64,000 nt of DNA from Aliitabrizicola sp041905595. Its GTDB lineage: Bacteria > Pseudomonadota > Alphaproteobacteria > Rhodobacterales > Rhodobacteraceae. Location of the stretch: positions 36,875 to 100,874 of the forward strand of contig JAYRKT010000014.1 in the NCBI GenBank assembly GCA_041905595.1, read 5' to 3'. The position numbers and the translations under genes were made by a program. Shown here in pieces: positions 9,565-18,049 of this stretch; position 1 is the stretch's first letter; each line of letters begins with the position of its first letter. Under the pieces are notes generated by a model, which was not told where the DNA came from, did no database searches, and worked only from the letters and a program-made list of their open reading frames with translations.

Positions 9565-9870
9565 TCAGCCCTTCATCACGTTGACGTCTTCAACCTCGAT
9601 GCTTCCGCGGTTGCGGAAGAAGCAGACGAGGATCGCAAGCCCGATGGCGGCCTCGGCGGCGGCGACGGTCAGCACGAACATCGTGAAGACCTGGCCCACA
9701 AGGTCACCCAGGAAAGAGGAGAAGGCGACGAAGTTGATGTTGACCGACAAGAGCATCAGTTCGATCGACATCAGGATGACGATGATATTCTTCCGGTTCA
9801 GGAAGATCCCGAAAATCCCAATGACGAACAGCGCCGCGGCCACCGTCAGGTAATGTGTCAGTCCCACCAT
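9565..9870 (-). CDS. nuoK: NADH-quinone oxidoreductase subunit K
   Basis: NuoK is a small membrane subunit of complex I, 101 residues with three helices. The two conserved membrane glutamates of the family are visible in SIELMLLSVNINFV and AAAEAAIGLA. It starts 79 nt after nuoJ; that gap contains a GC-rich stem (about 9910-9932), but the genes are surely one operon. Confidence 0.96.
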   Translation of the reverse strand: MVGLTHYLTVAAALFVIGIFGIFLNRKNIIVILMSIELMLLSVNINFVAFSSFLGDLVGQVFTMFVLTVAAAEAAIGLAILVCFFRNRGSIEVEDVNVMKG

Positions 9871-9949
9871 CTTCGTCCCTCCGGGCCTCTGCCCGTTATC
9901 GTTCCGTCCGGGCGGCCCCTTCCGGGCCGTCCCGAGAAATTCCGTCTGC

Positions 9950-10564
9950 TCAGAGCCCCTGCCCCGGCTTCACATCGACCAGTTCCATCGCCTTGGCCGG
10001 ATCGCGGTACATCTGCGCCAGCACGTTCTGGCGCTTGACGTCCTTGCGGTGGCGCAGCGTCAGCACGATCGCCCCGATCATCGCGACCAGCAGGATCAGG
10101 CCCGCAACCTGGAACAGGAAGATGTACTTGTCGTAGATCAGCATCCCGAGCGCGTGGGTGTTGGTCGCCTGCGCCAGATCCGGCGTCACTGCCTGCCGCA
10201 GCCCAAGCGCGCCTTCCGACTGCACCCAGGCGCCATAGGCCAGCGCGAATTGCATGAGCAGGATCACCCCGATCAACAGCGCCAGCGGCATGAAGCGCGC
10301 CATTTCGCCCTTCAACTCCTCGAAGTCGATGTCGAGCATCATGACCACGAACAGGAACAGCACGGCGACGGCGCCGACATAGACGATGATGAGCAGCATC
10401 GCGACGAATTCCGCCCCGAGCAGCACGAACAGACCGGCGGCGTTCAGGAAGGCCAGGATCAGCCAAAGCACCGAATGCACCGGGTTGCGCGCGATGGTCA
10501 CCATCAGGCCAGCCGCAATCAGCACGACTGCAAAGCCATAGAAGGCATAATCCGCGATGGTCAT
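9950..10564 (-). CDS. nuoJ: NADH-quinone oxidoreductase subunit J
   Basis: NuoJ is a membrane subunit of complex I. It is 204 residues with five hydrophobic helices. The third-helix signature EFVAMLLIIVYVGAVAVLFL is seen. The start overlaps the stop of the preceding carboxymuconolactone-decarboxylase-like gene as ATGA, so translation is probably coupled. Confidence 0.96.
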   Translation of the reverse strand: MTIADYAFYGFAVVLIAAGLMVTIARNPVHSVLWLILAFLNAAGLFVLLGAEFVAMLLIIVYVGAVAVLFLFVVMMLDIDFEELKGEMARFMPLALLIGVILLMQFALAYGAWVQSEGALGLRQAVTPDLAQATNTHALGMLIYDKYIFLFQVAGLILLVAMIGAIVLTLRHRKDVKRQNVLAQMYRDPAKAMELVDVKPGQGL

Positions 10565-10971
10565 TCGCTTTTCTCCCCGGTCTCGCCGAAGACGCCCTGG
10601 GCGATCTCCAGCGCCTTCGTCATGGCGGGCACGCCGCCGAACATGCTCATCTGCCAGATCACCTCGGCGATCTCGCGTTTCGTTGCGCCCGCCTCGATCG
10701 CGTGGCGGATCGTCAGCTTCAGCTGCGGCTCGGCATGGGCGCCCAGCACCGTCAGTGCGGCAATCGTGACCAGAAGCCGGGTCTTGGCATCCAGCCCCTC
10801 ACGGTTGAAGGTCTTGCCGAACCACATCTCCATCATGTCTTTCGTCATGGTGGGCCAGAGGTTCTCGAACCCCTTCACCTGGAAGTTCTCCAGCGCAGGG
10901 TTGAAAGAGCGGGCCATTTCCTGGCCGCTCTCCACCATTGCCTTGAACATCTTGGTGAACTCGTCGGTCAT
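10561..10971 (-). CDS. Carboxymuconolactone decarboxylase-like protein inside nuo operon
   Basis: The 136-residue protein has the all-helical CMD/AhpD-like pattern, with the core segment GAHAEPQLKLTIRHAIEAGA followed by REIAEVIWQMSMFGGVPA. It contains no cysteine, so it cannot be an AhpD-type peroxidase, which needs CxxC. It sits between nuoI and nuoJ and overlaps both by ATGA (10968-10971 and 10561-10564), so it must be expressed with complex I. A role in complex I assembly or quinone-related chemistry would be inference only; the real function is unknown. Confidence 0.85.
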   Translation of the reverse strand: MTDEFTKMFKAMVESGQEMARSFNPALENFQVKGFENLWPTMTKDMMEMWFGKTFNREGLDAKTRLLVTIAALTVLGAHAEPQLKLTIRHAIEAGATKREIAEVIWQMSMFGGVPAMTKALEIAQGVFGETGEKSE

Positions 10972-11462
10972 CTGTAGGGCGCGTCCATCTCGAGGTTGCG
11001 GGCGATCTCGGCTTCCCACCGCGCGCCGTTATCCAGGAGCTTTTCCTTGGTGTAGAACAGCTCTTCGCGGGTCTCGGTCGAAAACTCGAAGTTCGGCCCC
11101 TCGACGATCGCATCCACCGGGCAGGCTTCCTGGCAGAAGCCGCAATAGATGCATTTCGTCATGTCGATGTCGTAACGGGTCGTACGGCGGCTGCCATCCT
11201 CGCGCGGTTCCGCGTCGATGGTGATGGCCTGCGCCGGGCAGATCGCCTCGCACAGCTTGCAGGCGATGCAGCGTTCCTCGCCGTTCGGATAGCGGCGCAG
11301 CGCGTGCTCGCCACGGAAACGCGGCGACAGCGGGCCCTTCTCGTGCGGGTAGTTCAGCGTCGCCTTCGGCGCGAAGAAGTATTTCAGGCCAAGCCGCAGG
11401 CCGCCCCAGAAGTCGGCCAGCAGGAAGTACCGGGTGGCGCGGGTCCAGTCGATGTTCGCCAT
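10968..11462 (-). CDS. nuoI: NADH-quinone oxidoreductase subunit I
   Basis: NuoI carries iron-sulfur clusters N6a and N6b and links the peripheral arm to the membrane arm. Two 8Fe-ferredoxin motifs are visible: CIACKLCEAICP and CIYCGFCQEACP. The 164-residue form starting MANIDWTRATRYF matches the alphaproteobacterial type; an upstream in-frame extension reads over the nuoH end and is rejected. The stop overlaps the next start as ATGA. Confidence 0.97.
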   Translation of the reverse strand: MANIDWTRATRYFLLADFWGGLRLGLKYFFAPKATLNYPHEKGPLSPRFRGEHALRRYPNGEERCIACKLCEAICPAQAITIDAEPREDGSRRTTRYDIDMTKCIYCGFCQEACPVDAIVEGPNFEFSTETREELFYTKEKLLDNGARWEAEIARNLEMDAPYR

Positions 11463-11466
11463 CAGA

Positions 11467-12504
11467 TCAGCCTCCGATCGCCCAACGGGCATAGGCGCCG
11501 CCGAACAGTTCGAATTTTGCAAGGAAGGCCACCAGCACGACCCAGCCGAGCGACATCGGCAGGAACACCTTCCAACCGATCCGCATCAGCTGGTCGTAGC
11601 GGTAGCGCGGAACGATGGCCTTCACCATCGCGAAGAGGAAGAAGAAGAACGCCATCTTGGCGATCAGCCACAGCGCCCCGTCGGGCAGGCCCGGGATGGG
11701 CGACAGCCAGCCACCGAAGAACAGGAGCGAGATCAGCGCGCACATCAGGAAGATGGCGATGTATTCGCCGGCCATGAACAGCAGGAACGGGGTCGAGGAA
11801 TATTCGACGAAGAACCCGGCAACGAGTTCCGATTCAGCTTCGGGCAGGTCGAAGGGCGGGCGGTTGGTCTCGGCCAGCGCCGAGACGAAGAACAGCACGA
11901 CCATCGGCAGATGCGGCAGCCAATACCATGAGAACAGGCCATAATTCCCGTCCTGCGCCCTCACGATGTCGCCGAAGTTCATACTGCCGGTCGAGATGAT
12001 GATCCCGATGATGATGAGGCCGAGCGAGACCTCGTAAGAGATCATCTGAGCGGCCGACCGCAGCGAGCCAAGGAAGGCGTATTTCGAGTTCGACGCCCAG
12101 CCACCCATGATGACGCCATAGACCTCGAGCGAGGACATGGCGAAGACGAACAGGATCGCGACGTTGATGTCGGCCAGCACCCAGCCGTCGGCAAACGGGA
12201 TCACGGCCCAGGCCATCATCGCCAGCACGAAGGACAGCATCGGCGCAAGGAAGAACACCGGGCGGTCGACACCCGCCGGAATGACGATTTCCTTCAGCAC
12301 GTATTTCAGCGCGTCGGCGACGGTCTGCAGCAGGCCCCAGGGACCGACGACGTTCGGACCCCTCCGCATCTGCACGGCTGCCCAGATCTTGCGGTCGCCA
12401 TAGACGAGGAACAGCATCGAGATCATGACGAAGCCGATGACCAGCAGGCTTTGCCCGATGATCAGAACGGTCGTCCCCAGCCCCGTCTGCAAGAAATCAG
12501 CCAT
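11467..12504 (-). CDS. nuoH: NADH-quinone oxidoreductase subunit H
   Basis: NuoH is the membrane subunit that forms the quinone chamber with NuoB and NuoD. It is 345 residues. The family signatures MRRGPNVVGPWGLLQTVADALK and RPPFDLPEAESELVAGF are both present (the first at residue 42 onward, the second near residue 216). It lies 4 nt upstream of nuoI. Confidence 0.96.
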   Translation of the reverse strand: MADFLQTGLGTTVLIIGQSLLVIGFVMISMLFLVYGDRKIWAAVQMRRGPNVVGPWGLLQTVADALKYVLKEIVIPAGVDRPVFFLAPMLSFVLAMMAWAVIPFADGWVLADINVAILFVFAMSSLEVYGVIMGGWASNSKYAFLGSLRSAAQMISYEVSLGLIIIGIIISTGSMNFGDIVRAQDGNYGLFSWYWLPHLPMVVLFFVSALAETNRPPFDLPEAESELVAGFFVEYSSTPFLLFMAGEYIAIFLMCALISLLFFGGWLSPIPGLPDGALWLIAKMAFFFFLFAMVKAIVPRYRYDQLMRIGWKVFLPMSLGWVVLVAFLAKFELFGGAYARWAIGG

Positions 12505-12537
12505 GATGCTTCTTGTCCCTCAGTCTTCTTCCGGCCG

Positions 12538-12957
12538 TCAGACCGTTGGTATGCCCCGTGCGCCGCAGTCGCGAACCTCGACTTCGGCATCGATCGTCTT
12601 GAGCCCCGGCGGCAGCGCCGCCGAGATGGTGTAAACCGCATCGCCGCGCCAAACGCCACCCTGATTAGTGACGTTCGTACGCACATGGCGTGCGAATCCG
12701 AAGCCTCGGATCAGCGTGTACTGCGCTGCCGCGCAGCGCGCATAATCCGCCACATCCTCGCGGTCACGGGCGCCCTTCATGGTCACCCGCAGGTTCACCA
12801 GATCATTGTCCAGCATCATCGTCTGGATGCCGAGGTATTCCGGCTTGAACTCTGACCCCGCCGCCTGCGCAGCCGGATCGGCCGCGTCCTGCGCCGGGGC
12901 GCAGGCGGCGAGGCCGGTCAGCGTTGCGATCGGAAGGGCGCGCAAGGTCATCCTCAC
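12538..12957 (-). CDS. Putative lipoprotein between nuoG and nuoH
   Basis: This 139-residue protein begins with a short hydrophobic segment ending in the lipobox-like TGLAAC at about residue 19, so it is probably a membrane-anchored lipoprotein. The rest is soluble and unrecognised, with cysteines in DYARCAAAQY and EVRDCGARG. The GTG at 12957 overlaps the nuoG stop as GTGA; an ATG two codons later is the alternative. It is in the nuo operon by position and coupling. Function is unknown. Confidence 0.8.
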   Translation of the reverse strand: MRMTLRALPIATLTGLAACAPAQDAADPAAQAAGSEFKPEYLGIQTMMLDNDLVNLRVTMKGARDREDVADYARCAAAQYTLIRGFGFARHVRTNVTNQGGVWRGDAVYTISAALPPGLKTIDAEVEVRDCGARGIPTV

Positions 12958-14975
12958 TCAGCAGCCATCGGTGTATTGGCCCGCTCGGCAGCCATGGCCG
13001 ACAGTTCGGCCATCAGTACGGACGCGCGTGCAATCGGGTTGGTCAGGTAGAAGTCCTTGATCGCCAGACGGAAATCAGCCTTTGCCGGGGCGCGAAGCTC
13101 CAGCGCGGTCCAGGCGTTCTCCGCCACCTCATCGATCCGGCCGAGATGCGGCACGGCGGCCACAAGTGCGCGGCGCAGTTCTGCCAGGCTGTCCCAGGGC
13201 AGCGTCTTGCCCAGTTCGGCTGACAGCGCCCGCAGGATCGCCCAGTTTTCTTTCGCCTCGCCCGGCGCGAAGCCAGCGCGGAGCGCCAGTTGCGGGCGGC
13301 CCTCGGTGTTCACGAACAGGCCGTTTTCCTCGGTATAGGCGGCGCCCGGCAGGATGACGTCGGCGCGGTGCGCGCCGCGGTCGCCGTGGCTGCCCTGATA
13401 GATGACGAAGGCACCCGGAGCGACCTCGACCTCATCAGCGCCGAGGTTATAGACGACCTCGGCCCCCTCCAGCGCGGCCTTCAGCCCGCCTTCGGTCACC
13501 GCGCCCACATCCATCGCGCCGACGCGGCTTGCGGCGGTGTGCAGCACCAGAAGCTTGGCCTTGCGCGCGGCGGCGATGCGCATTGCCTGCGCCAGAACCG
13601 CCTCGCCATCGGCCTCGTTCAGCGCGCCCTGCCCCACGATCACGATGCCGGGCTTGGCATCCGCCGGCGCTTCCTCGGCCAGTTTCACATGCGCCATCAG
13701 CGCATCGCGGTCGGTGCCGAAGTGGTGGTAGTCATAGGTCAGGTCCATCTCCGGCCCGATCACGCCGACCTGCGCGCCCTTGGTCCAGGCCTTGCGGATG
13801 CGGGCGTTCAGCACCGGCGCCTCGACGCGGGGGTTCGATCCGATCAGCAGAATGCCGCCAGCCATGTCGATGTCTGCTATCGTCGCCGTCCCGACATAGG
13901 CCGAGCGGTTGCCTGCAGGGAGCCGCGCGCCGTCGGTCCGGCACTCGACCGAGCCGCCCAGGCTTTCGACCAGCGATTTCAGAGAGTACGCAGCTTCGAC
14001 CGGCGCGAGGTCACCGATCAGGCCGACGACCTTCTTGCCCTTCATCGCGGCAGCGGCGGCGGCCAGCGCCTCGCCCCACGTGGCGGGCTTCAGCTTGCCG
14101 TTCACGCGGATATAGGGCCGGTCGAGCCGCTGGCGGCGCAGGCCATCCCAGACGAAGCGGGTCTTGTCGCTGATCCACTCCTCGTTCACGCCGTCATGGT
14201 TGCGCGGCAGGATGCGCATGACTTCGCGGCCCTTGGTGTCGACGCGGATGTTGCTCCCAAGCGCGTCCATCACATCGATGGTCTCGGTCTTTGACAGCTC
14301 CCACGGACGCGCGGTGAAGGCATAGGGCTTCGACGTGAGCGCGCCGACCGGGCAGAGGTCGATGATGTTGCCCTGCAGGTTCGAGTCCAGCGTCATGTTG
14401 AGATACGAGGTGATCTCGGAATCCTCGCCACGGCCCGTCTGGCCCATCTGGGTGATGCCCGCGACCTCGGTGGTGAAGCGAACGCAGCGCGTGCAGGAGA
14501 TGCAGCGCGTCATCTCGGTCTTGACCAGCGGGCCGAGATTCAGGTTCTCGCTCGCCCGCTTCGGCTCGCGGTAGCGGCTGAAGTCCACCCCGTAAGCCAT
14601 TGCCTGGTCCTGCAGGTCGCATTCGCCGCCCTGGTCGCAGATCGGGCAGTCGAGCGGGTGGTTGATGAGCAGGAACTCCATCACCCCCTCGCGCGCCTTC
14701 TTGACCATGGGCGAGTTGGTCTTGACGACTGGTGGTTCGCCGTTCGGGCCCGGGCGCAGGTCGCGCACCTGCATTGCGCAAGAGGCGGCGGGTTTCGGCG
14801 GGCCGCCCACGACCTCGACGAGGCACATGCGGCAGTTGCCGGCGATCGACAGCCGTTCGTGATAGCAGAAGCGCGGGATCTCGACCCCGGCGACCTCGGC
14901 CGCCTGGATGATCGTCATCGCCGGATCGACCTCGACCACGATGCCGTCGATCGAGATGGGCTTGAGATTAGACAT
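12954..14975 (-). CDS. nuoG: NADH-quinone oxidoreductase subunit G
   Basis: NuoG is the largest peripheral subunit of complex I and carries several iron-sulfur clusters. It is 673 residues, short compared with E. coli and as in mitochondria-like alphaproteobacterial enzymes. Visible ligands are CYHERLSIAGNCRMC (2Fe-2S), HPLDCPICDQGGECDLQ, and RCISCTRCVRF with DLCPVGAL (4Fe-4S). The start overlaps the preceding 58-residue ORF by 8 nt, and the stop overlaps the following lipoprotein gene. Confidence 0.97.
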   Translation of the reverse strand: MSNLKPISIDGIVVEVDPAMTIIQAAEVAGVEIPRFCYHERLSIAGNCRMCLVEVVGGPPKPAASCAMQVRDLRPGPNGEPPVVKTNSPMVKKAREGVMEFLLINHPLDCPICDQGGECDLQDQAMAYGVDFSRYREPKRASENLNLGPLVKTEMTRCISCTRCVRFTTEVAGITQMGQTGRGEDSEITSYLNMTLDSNLQGNIIDLCPVGALTSKPYAFTARPWELSKTETIDVMDALGSNIRVDTKGREVMRILPRNHDGVNEEWISDKTRFVWDGLRRQRLDRPYIRVNGKLKPATWGEALAAAAAAMKGKKVVGLIGDLAPVEAAYSLKSLVESLGGSVECRTDGARLPAGNRSAYVGTATIADIDMAGGILLIGSNPRVEAPVLNARIRKAWTKGAQVGVIGPEMDLTYDYHHFGTDRDALMAHVKLAEEAPADAKPGIVIVGQGALNEADGEAVLAQAMRIAAARKAKLLVLHTAASRVGAMDVGAVTEGGLKAALEGAEVVYNLGADEVEVAPGAFVIYQGSHGDRGAHRADVILPGAAYTEENGLFVNTEGRPQLALRAGFAPGEAKENWAILRALSAELGKTLPWDSLAELRRALVAAVPHLGRIDEVAENAWTALELRAPAKADFRLAIKDFYLTNPIARASVLMAELSAMAAERANTPMAAE

Positions 14976-15144
14976 GCGCCTCTTCCTTCCGCATCCACGG
15001 GGTCAGCCATGCGCCGATCCGGGCCAGAAGCCCGACCGGCACGCGACCGTCCGCGTCATTGTCTTGCCGCGCTAGTGCGACACCTGCGAGACGGTGATCC
15101 ATCTCGCGCATCATCAGTTTCGCATCGAGACTCGCGTGGCACAT
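14968..15144 (-). CDS. Small ORF (58 aa) directly upstream of nuoG
   Basis: This open frame begins 5 nt after the DUF3291 gene and ends 8 nt inside nuoG. A GGAG sits 8 nt before its ATG, and it fills the gap between two real operon genes. The product MCHASLDAKLMMREMDHRLA... is charged in the middle, with a short amphipathic or hydrophobic stretch (VGLLARIGAWLTPW) near its end. I recognise no family. The position favours a real small protein, but a leader-like translated spacer is possible. Confidence 0.55.
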   Translation of the reverse strand: MCHASLDAKLMMREMDHRLAGVALARQDNDADGRVPVGLLARIGAWLTPWMRKEEAHV

Positions 15145-15149
15145 CCTGC

Positions 15150-15662
15150 TCACTCCGCCGCGATGCGGGCGCATTGATGCTGCCGGAACAGCTGCGCCTC
15201 TTGCAGATACGACCAGCCAAAGGCCTCGTCGCTGTCGCCATGCGCCTGCAGATGCGCCAGCTTCGCCAGCGCCTCGTCCAGCGTCGGCCGGTGCCCTGCC
15301 GGCACCCACCACATGACGAAATGCATCCGGCCCAGCACCTCGAACCACTCGGCACGCCGCTCGTAGAAGGCGCGGTGGACGGTGTTCCAGACGAACTGCT
15401 CCAGCGTCTCGACGCTTTCCCAGACGGTCAGGTTGGAAATCAGCTGTGGATCGCCTTCAACTTTGGCGTCGGTGTTCCCGGTCCCCGGCTCGCCCGAGCC
15501 TTCCATCATCCAGACGAAGCCCGGCATGCGTTTGCCAAGTCCATTCACCCGGTCCAGCGCCGCCATGAACTCTGCCACGCGCGGATCGTCGGTCGGCGCC
15601 AGAAGGCGGCCGACATTCAGCTCCGCGAGGTGATATCCGGGACGCGACGGTGTGACGTTCAT
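15150..15662 (-). CDS. DUF3291 family protein
   Basis: The 170-residue protein matches the DUF3291 pattern (dimeric alpha/beta-barrel fold), with YHLAELNVGRLLAP at the N-terminus and SNLTVWESVETLEQFVW in the middle, then HFVMWWVPAGHRPTLDEAL. Biochemical function of the family is not established; the fold resembles small monooxygenases. It starts within the stop of the zinc-ribbon gene (TGATG) and lies in the nuoF-nuoG interval. Confidence 0.85.
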   Translation of the reverse strand: MNVTPSRPGYHLAELNVGRLLAPTDDPRVAEFMAALDRVNGLGKRMPGFVWMMEGSGEPGTGNTDAKVEGDPQLISNLTVWESVETLEQFVWNTVHRAFYERRAEWFEVLGRMHFVMWWVPAGHRPTLDEALAKLAHLQAHGDSDEAFGWSYLQEAQLFRQHQCARIAAE

Positions 15663-16045
15663 CAGCGCCCCCGTCCCTGCGAAAGATAGCCAAGTTCACC
15701 GCCGAAAGTGCGGTCGATCAGAAGGCTAATTGCAATGAGGGCCGCAACGCCTATGACCGTCAATGCGCCAACCCGGAGCCAATCCAGCCACGACATGGTC
15801 GACCAGCGCCGCGCCACGTCATTGTCGGCGACGATCTTTCCGCAGGACACGCATTGGAAGAAACCCATATGCGGCCCATGGTTATGTCCGCAATGCGGGC
15901 ACTTGCCATCGTTCGGCAAAGGCAGCGGATCATACATCAACAGCGAACGGACAGCCCGGCCAAGCCGACTGCCCTCCGCCATCGCGAACGTTCCAGTGTC
16001 GCGGGCAGCAATCCCCATGGGGCTATATGCTGCAATCACTGACAT
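15662..16045 (-). CDS. Zinc-ribbon, single-pass membrane protein in nuo operon
   Basis: The 127-residue protein has two CxxC knuckles, CPHCGHNHG and CVSCGK, about 15 residues apart, forming a likely zinc ribbon. A transmembrane segment near the C-terminus (VGALTVIGVAALIAISLLI) follows. The ATG at 16045 overlaps the end of the preceding lipoprotein gene by 10 nt. The zinc ribbon should face the cytoplasm with the C-terminal helix as anchor. No known complex I factor is matched; function unknown. Confidence 0.78.
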   Translation of the reverse strand: MSVIAAYSPMGIAARDTGTFAMAEGSRLGRAVRSLLMYDPLPLPNDGKCPHCGHNHGPHMGFFQCVSCGKIVADNDVARRWSTMSWLDWLRVGALTVIGVAALIAISLLIDRTFGGELGYLSQGRGR

Positions 16046-16389
16046 AGGTTCACGAACTCCCACACGCCATCCACGCGGTTGGCGGTCATCGCGCCGGCGA
16101 TCACGGCGCTGCGGCCATTCTCGTCGCAATACTGTTGGGCAACGGCCAAGGCCTTGTCATGGTCGGTGATCATGAAAGCCCCGCCCCGCCGCGCGACGGC
16201 AACCTTCGGGCCGCCTGTCATCGGATCGGCGGGCGTGTAGGTCACGTCATAGACGGTCGCGTCCTTGTTGATCTGTACGCTTTCGGTCCGCTGCGGTGCC
16301 GAGTGCGAACTTCCGCCACCCGCCGTCGCGTCCGGGTCCCCGCAAGCCGCCAAGGCCAGAAGAGCGATCAGAGCCAACCCCGTTTTCAT
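16036..16389 (-). CDS. Putative lipoprotein, paralogue of the upstream gene
   Basis: The 117-residue protein has a clear lipoprotein signal, MKTGLALIALLALAAC, with lipidated Cys near residue 16. The soluble part ends with a pattern (QQYCDENGRSAVI...GVWEFVNLC) that repeats in the gene immediately upstream, including two cysteines that could form a disulfide. The start overlaps the upstream stop as ATGA. It is probably a tandem duplication product. Function unknown. Confidence 0.82.
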   Translation of the reverse strand: MKTGLALIALLALAACGDPDATAGGGSSHSAPQRTESVQINKDATVYDVTYTPADPMTGGPKVAVARRGGAFMITDHDKALAVAQQYCDENGRSAVIAGAMTANRVDGVWEFVNLCQ

Positions 16390-16742
16390 GCGCAGCCCCC
16401 CTTGAAGACCCAGGTTCCGCTGGCGAACTGCGCCACGGCCCCCTCATTCACCCGACCCCCGGCGTCGCCGCAGGCCTGGACCGCAGCCTTCTTGGCGGCA
16501 AGCCCCTCGTCGTATCCCATCGCCGCTCCGGCCCGCGCTACGATCACCGTGCGCCCCGGAACGGGAACCGCTCCGGCGCGGGTCAATTGCTGCCCCGCCG
16601 GGCCGGGCCGGATGTCGACCGTATAGGCCGCGCCGTCGAGCGTAACGGGATAGGTGCCGGCCGCCTTGGAAACGGCCCCCTGCGGTGCCCCGCAGGCGCT
16701 GACGCCCAAGCCAACCATGCCCATCATCGCGGCCATGCGCAT
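16386..16742 (-). CDS. Putative lipoprotein following nuoF
   Basis: This 118-residue protein starts 2 nt after the nuoF stop. The N-terminus MRMAAMMGMVGLGVSAC is a short lipoprotein-type signal. The C-terminal half (VQACGDAGGRVNEG...GTWVFKGGC) resembles the downstream neighbour, so the two are paralogues. The longer reading frame upstream is only a shadow of nuoF. Being anchored in the periplasm while encoded in the complex I operon is notable, but no function is known. Confidence 0.8.
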   Translation of the reverse strand: MRMAAMMGMVGLGVSACGAPQGAVSKAAGTYPVTLDGAAYTVDIRPGPAGQQLTRAGAVPVPGRTVIVARAGAAMGYDEGLAAKKAAVQACGDAGGRVNEGAVAQFASGTWVFKGGCA

Positions 16743-16744
16743 CC

Positions 16745-18040
16745 TTACTCCGCCGCCATGGCGCCCATGCGCCCCGTGCGTTTCGCCTTGATCCGGTCCT
16801 CGATCTCTTCGCGGTAATGGCGGATCAGGCCCTGGATCGGCCAGGCCGCCGCATCGCCAAGGGCGCAGATCGTGTGGCCCTCGACCTGCTTGGTCACCGA
16901 CAGAAGCATGTCGATTTCCTCGACCTCGGCCTCGCCGCGCACCAGACGGTCCATGACCCGCATCATCCAGCCCGTGCCTTCGCGGCAGGGCGTGCACTGG
17001 CCGCAGCTTTCGTGCTTGAAGAACTTCGCCAGCCGCCAGACCGCCTTGATGACATCCGTCGACTGATCCATCACGATCATGCAGGCGGTGCCGAAGGACG
17101 ACTTCAGTTCGCGCATCCCGTCATAGTCCATGATCGCCGTCTCGCAGAGATCGGCCGGCAGGATCGGGCAGGACGCGCCGCCGGGGATCACCGCCTTGAG
17201 GTTCTTCCAGCCGCCGCGCACGCCGCCGCCGTGCTTCTCGATGAGTTCCTTCATCGAGATCGACATCGACTCTTCCACCACGCAGGGCGTGTTGATGTGG
17301 CCGGTCAGACCGAAGAGCTTGACGCCGGTGTTGTTCGGACGCCCGAACGAGGCGAACCACTCGCCGCCGCGGCGCAGGATCGCCGGGGCGACCGCGATCG
17401 ACTCGACGTTGTTCACCGTGGTCGGGCAGCCATAAAGGCCCGCGCCCGCCGGGAACGGCGGCTTCATCCGCGGCATCCCCTTCTTGCCTTCAAGGCTTTC
17501 CAGAAGCGCGGTTTCCTCGCCGCAGATATAGGCGCCGGCACCGTGATGCAGGTAGAGGTCGAAGTCCCAGCCCGAGCCTGCAGCGTTTTTGCCAAGAAGC
17601 CCGGCGTCATAGCATTCGTCGATCGCCGCCTGCAGGGCTTCCTTTTCGCGGATGTATTCGCCGCGGATATAGATATAGGCCGCATTCGCCCCCATCGCGA
17701 AGGACGCGATCAGCGCCCCCTCGATCAGCGGATGCGGGTCGTGCCGCATGATCTCGCGGTCCTTGCAGGTCGCGGGCTCGGATTCGTCGGCGTTGATGAC
17801 AAGATAGGCCGGACGCCCGTCCGAAACCTTGGGCATGAAGGACCACTTCATGCCGGTCGGGAAGCCCGCGCCGCCGCGTCCGCGCAGGCCGGATTTCTTC
17901 ATCTCATCGATGATCCAGTCGCGGCCCTTGGCGATGATCGCCGCCGTCCCGTCCCAGTGGCCGCGCTTCTTCGCGCCTGCGAGGGTGCGCTCGTGCATCC
18001 CGTAGAGGTTCGTGAAGATCCGGTCCTGATCCTTCAGCAT
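16745..18040 (-). CDS. nuoF: NADH-quinone oxidoreductase subunit F
   Basis: NuoF is the NADH- and FMN-binding subunit of complex I with cluster N3. It is 431 residues. The sequence shows the nucleotide motif RGRGGAGFPTGMKWSF, the FMN region EPATCKDREIMRHDPH, and the cluster ligands ESCGQCTPCREGTGW with a last Cys in TICALGDAAAW. It follows the DUF5337 gene by 9 nt. Confidence 0.97.
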   Translation of the reverse strand: MLKDQDRIFTNLYGMHERTLAGAKKRGHWDGTAAIIAKGRDWIIDEMKKSGLRGRGGAGFPTGMKWSFMPKVSDGRPAYLVINADESEPATCKDREIMRHDPHPLIEGALIASFAMGANAAYIYIRGEYIREKEALQAAIDECYDAGLLGKNAAGSGWDFDLYLHHGAGAYICGEETALLESLEGKKGMPRMKPPFPAGAGLYGCPTTVNNVESIAVAPAILRRGGEWFASFGRPNNTGVKLFGLTGHINTPCVVEESMSISMKELIEKHGGGVRGGWKNLKAVIPGGASCPILPADLCETAIMDYDGMRELKSSFGTACMIVMDQSTDVIKAVWRLAKFFKHESCGQCTPCREGTGWMMRVMDRLVRGEAEVEEIDMLLSVTKQVEGHTICALGDAAAWPIQGLIRHYREEIEDRIKAKRTGRMGAMAAE

Positions 18041-18049
18041 GTCTCGTCC

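Noticed and set aside
4278..9584. Very long open frames on the plus strand (about 560-575 residues each) opposite nuoN, nuoM and nuoL
   Set aside because: They are Arg/His/Gln-rich antisense shadows of GC-rich membrane protein genes, with no domains and no ribosome sites.
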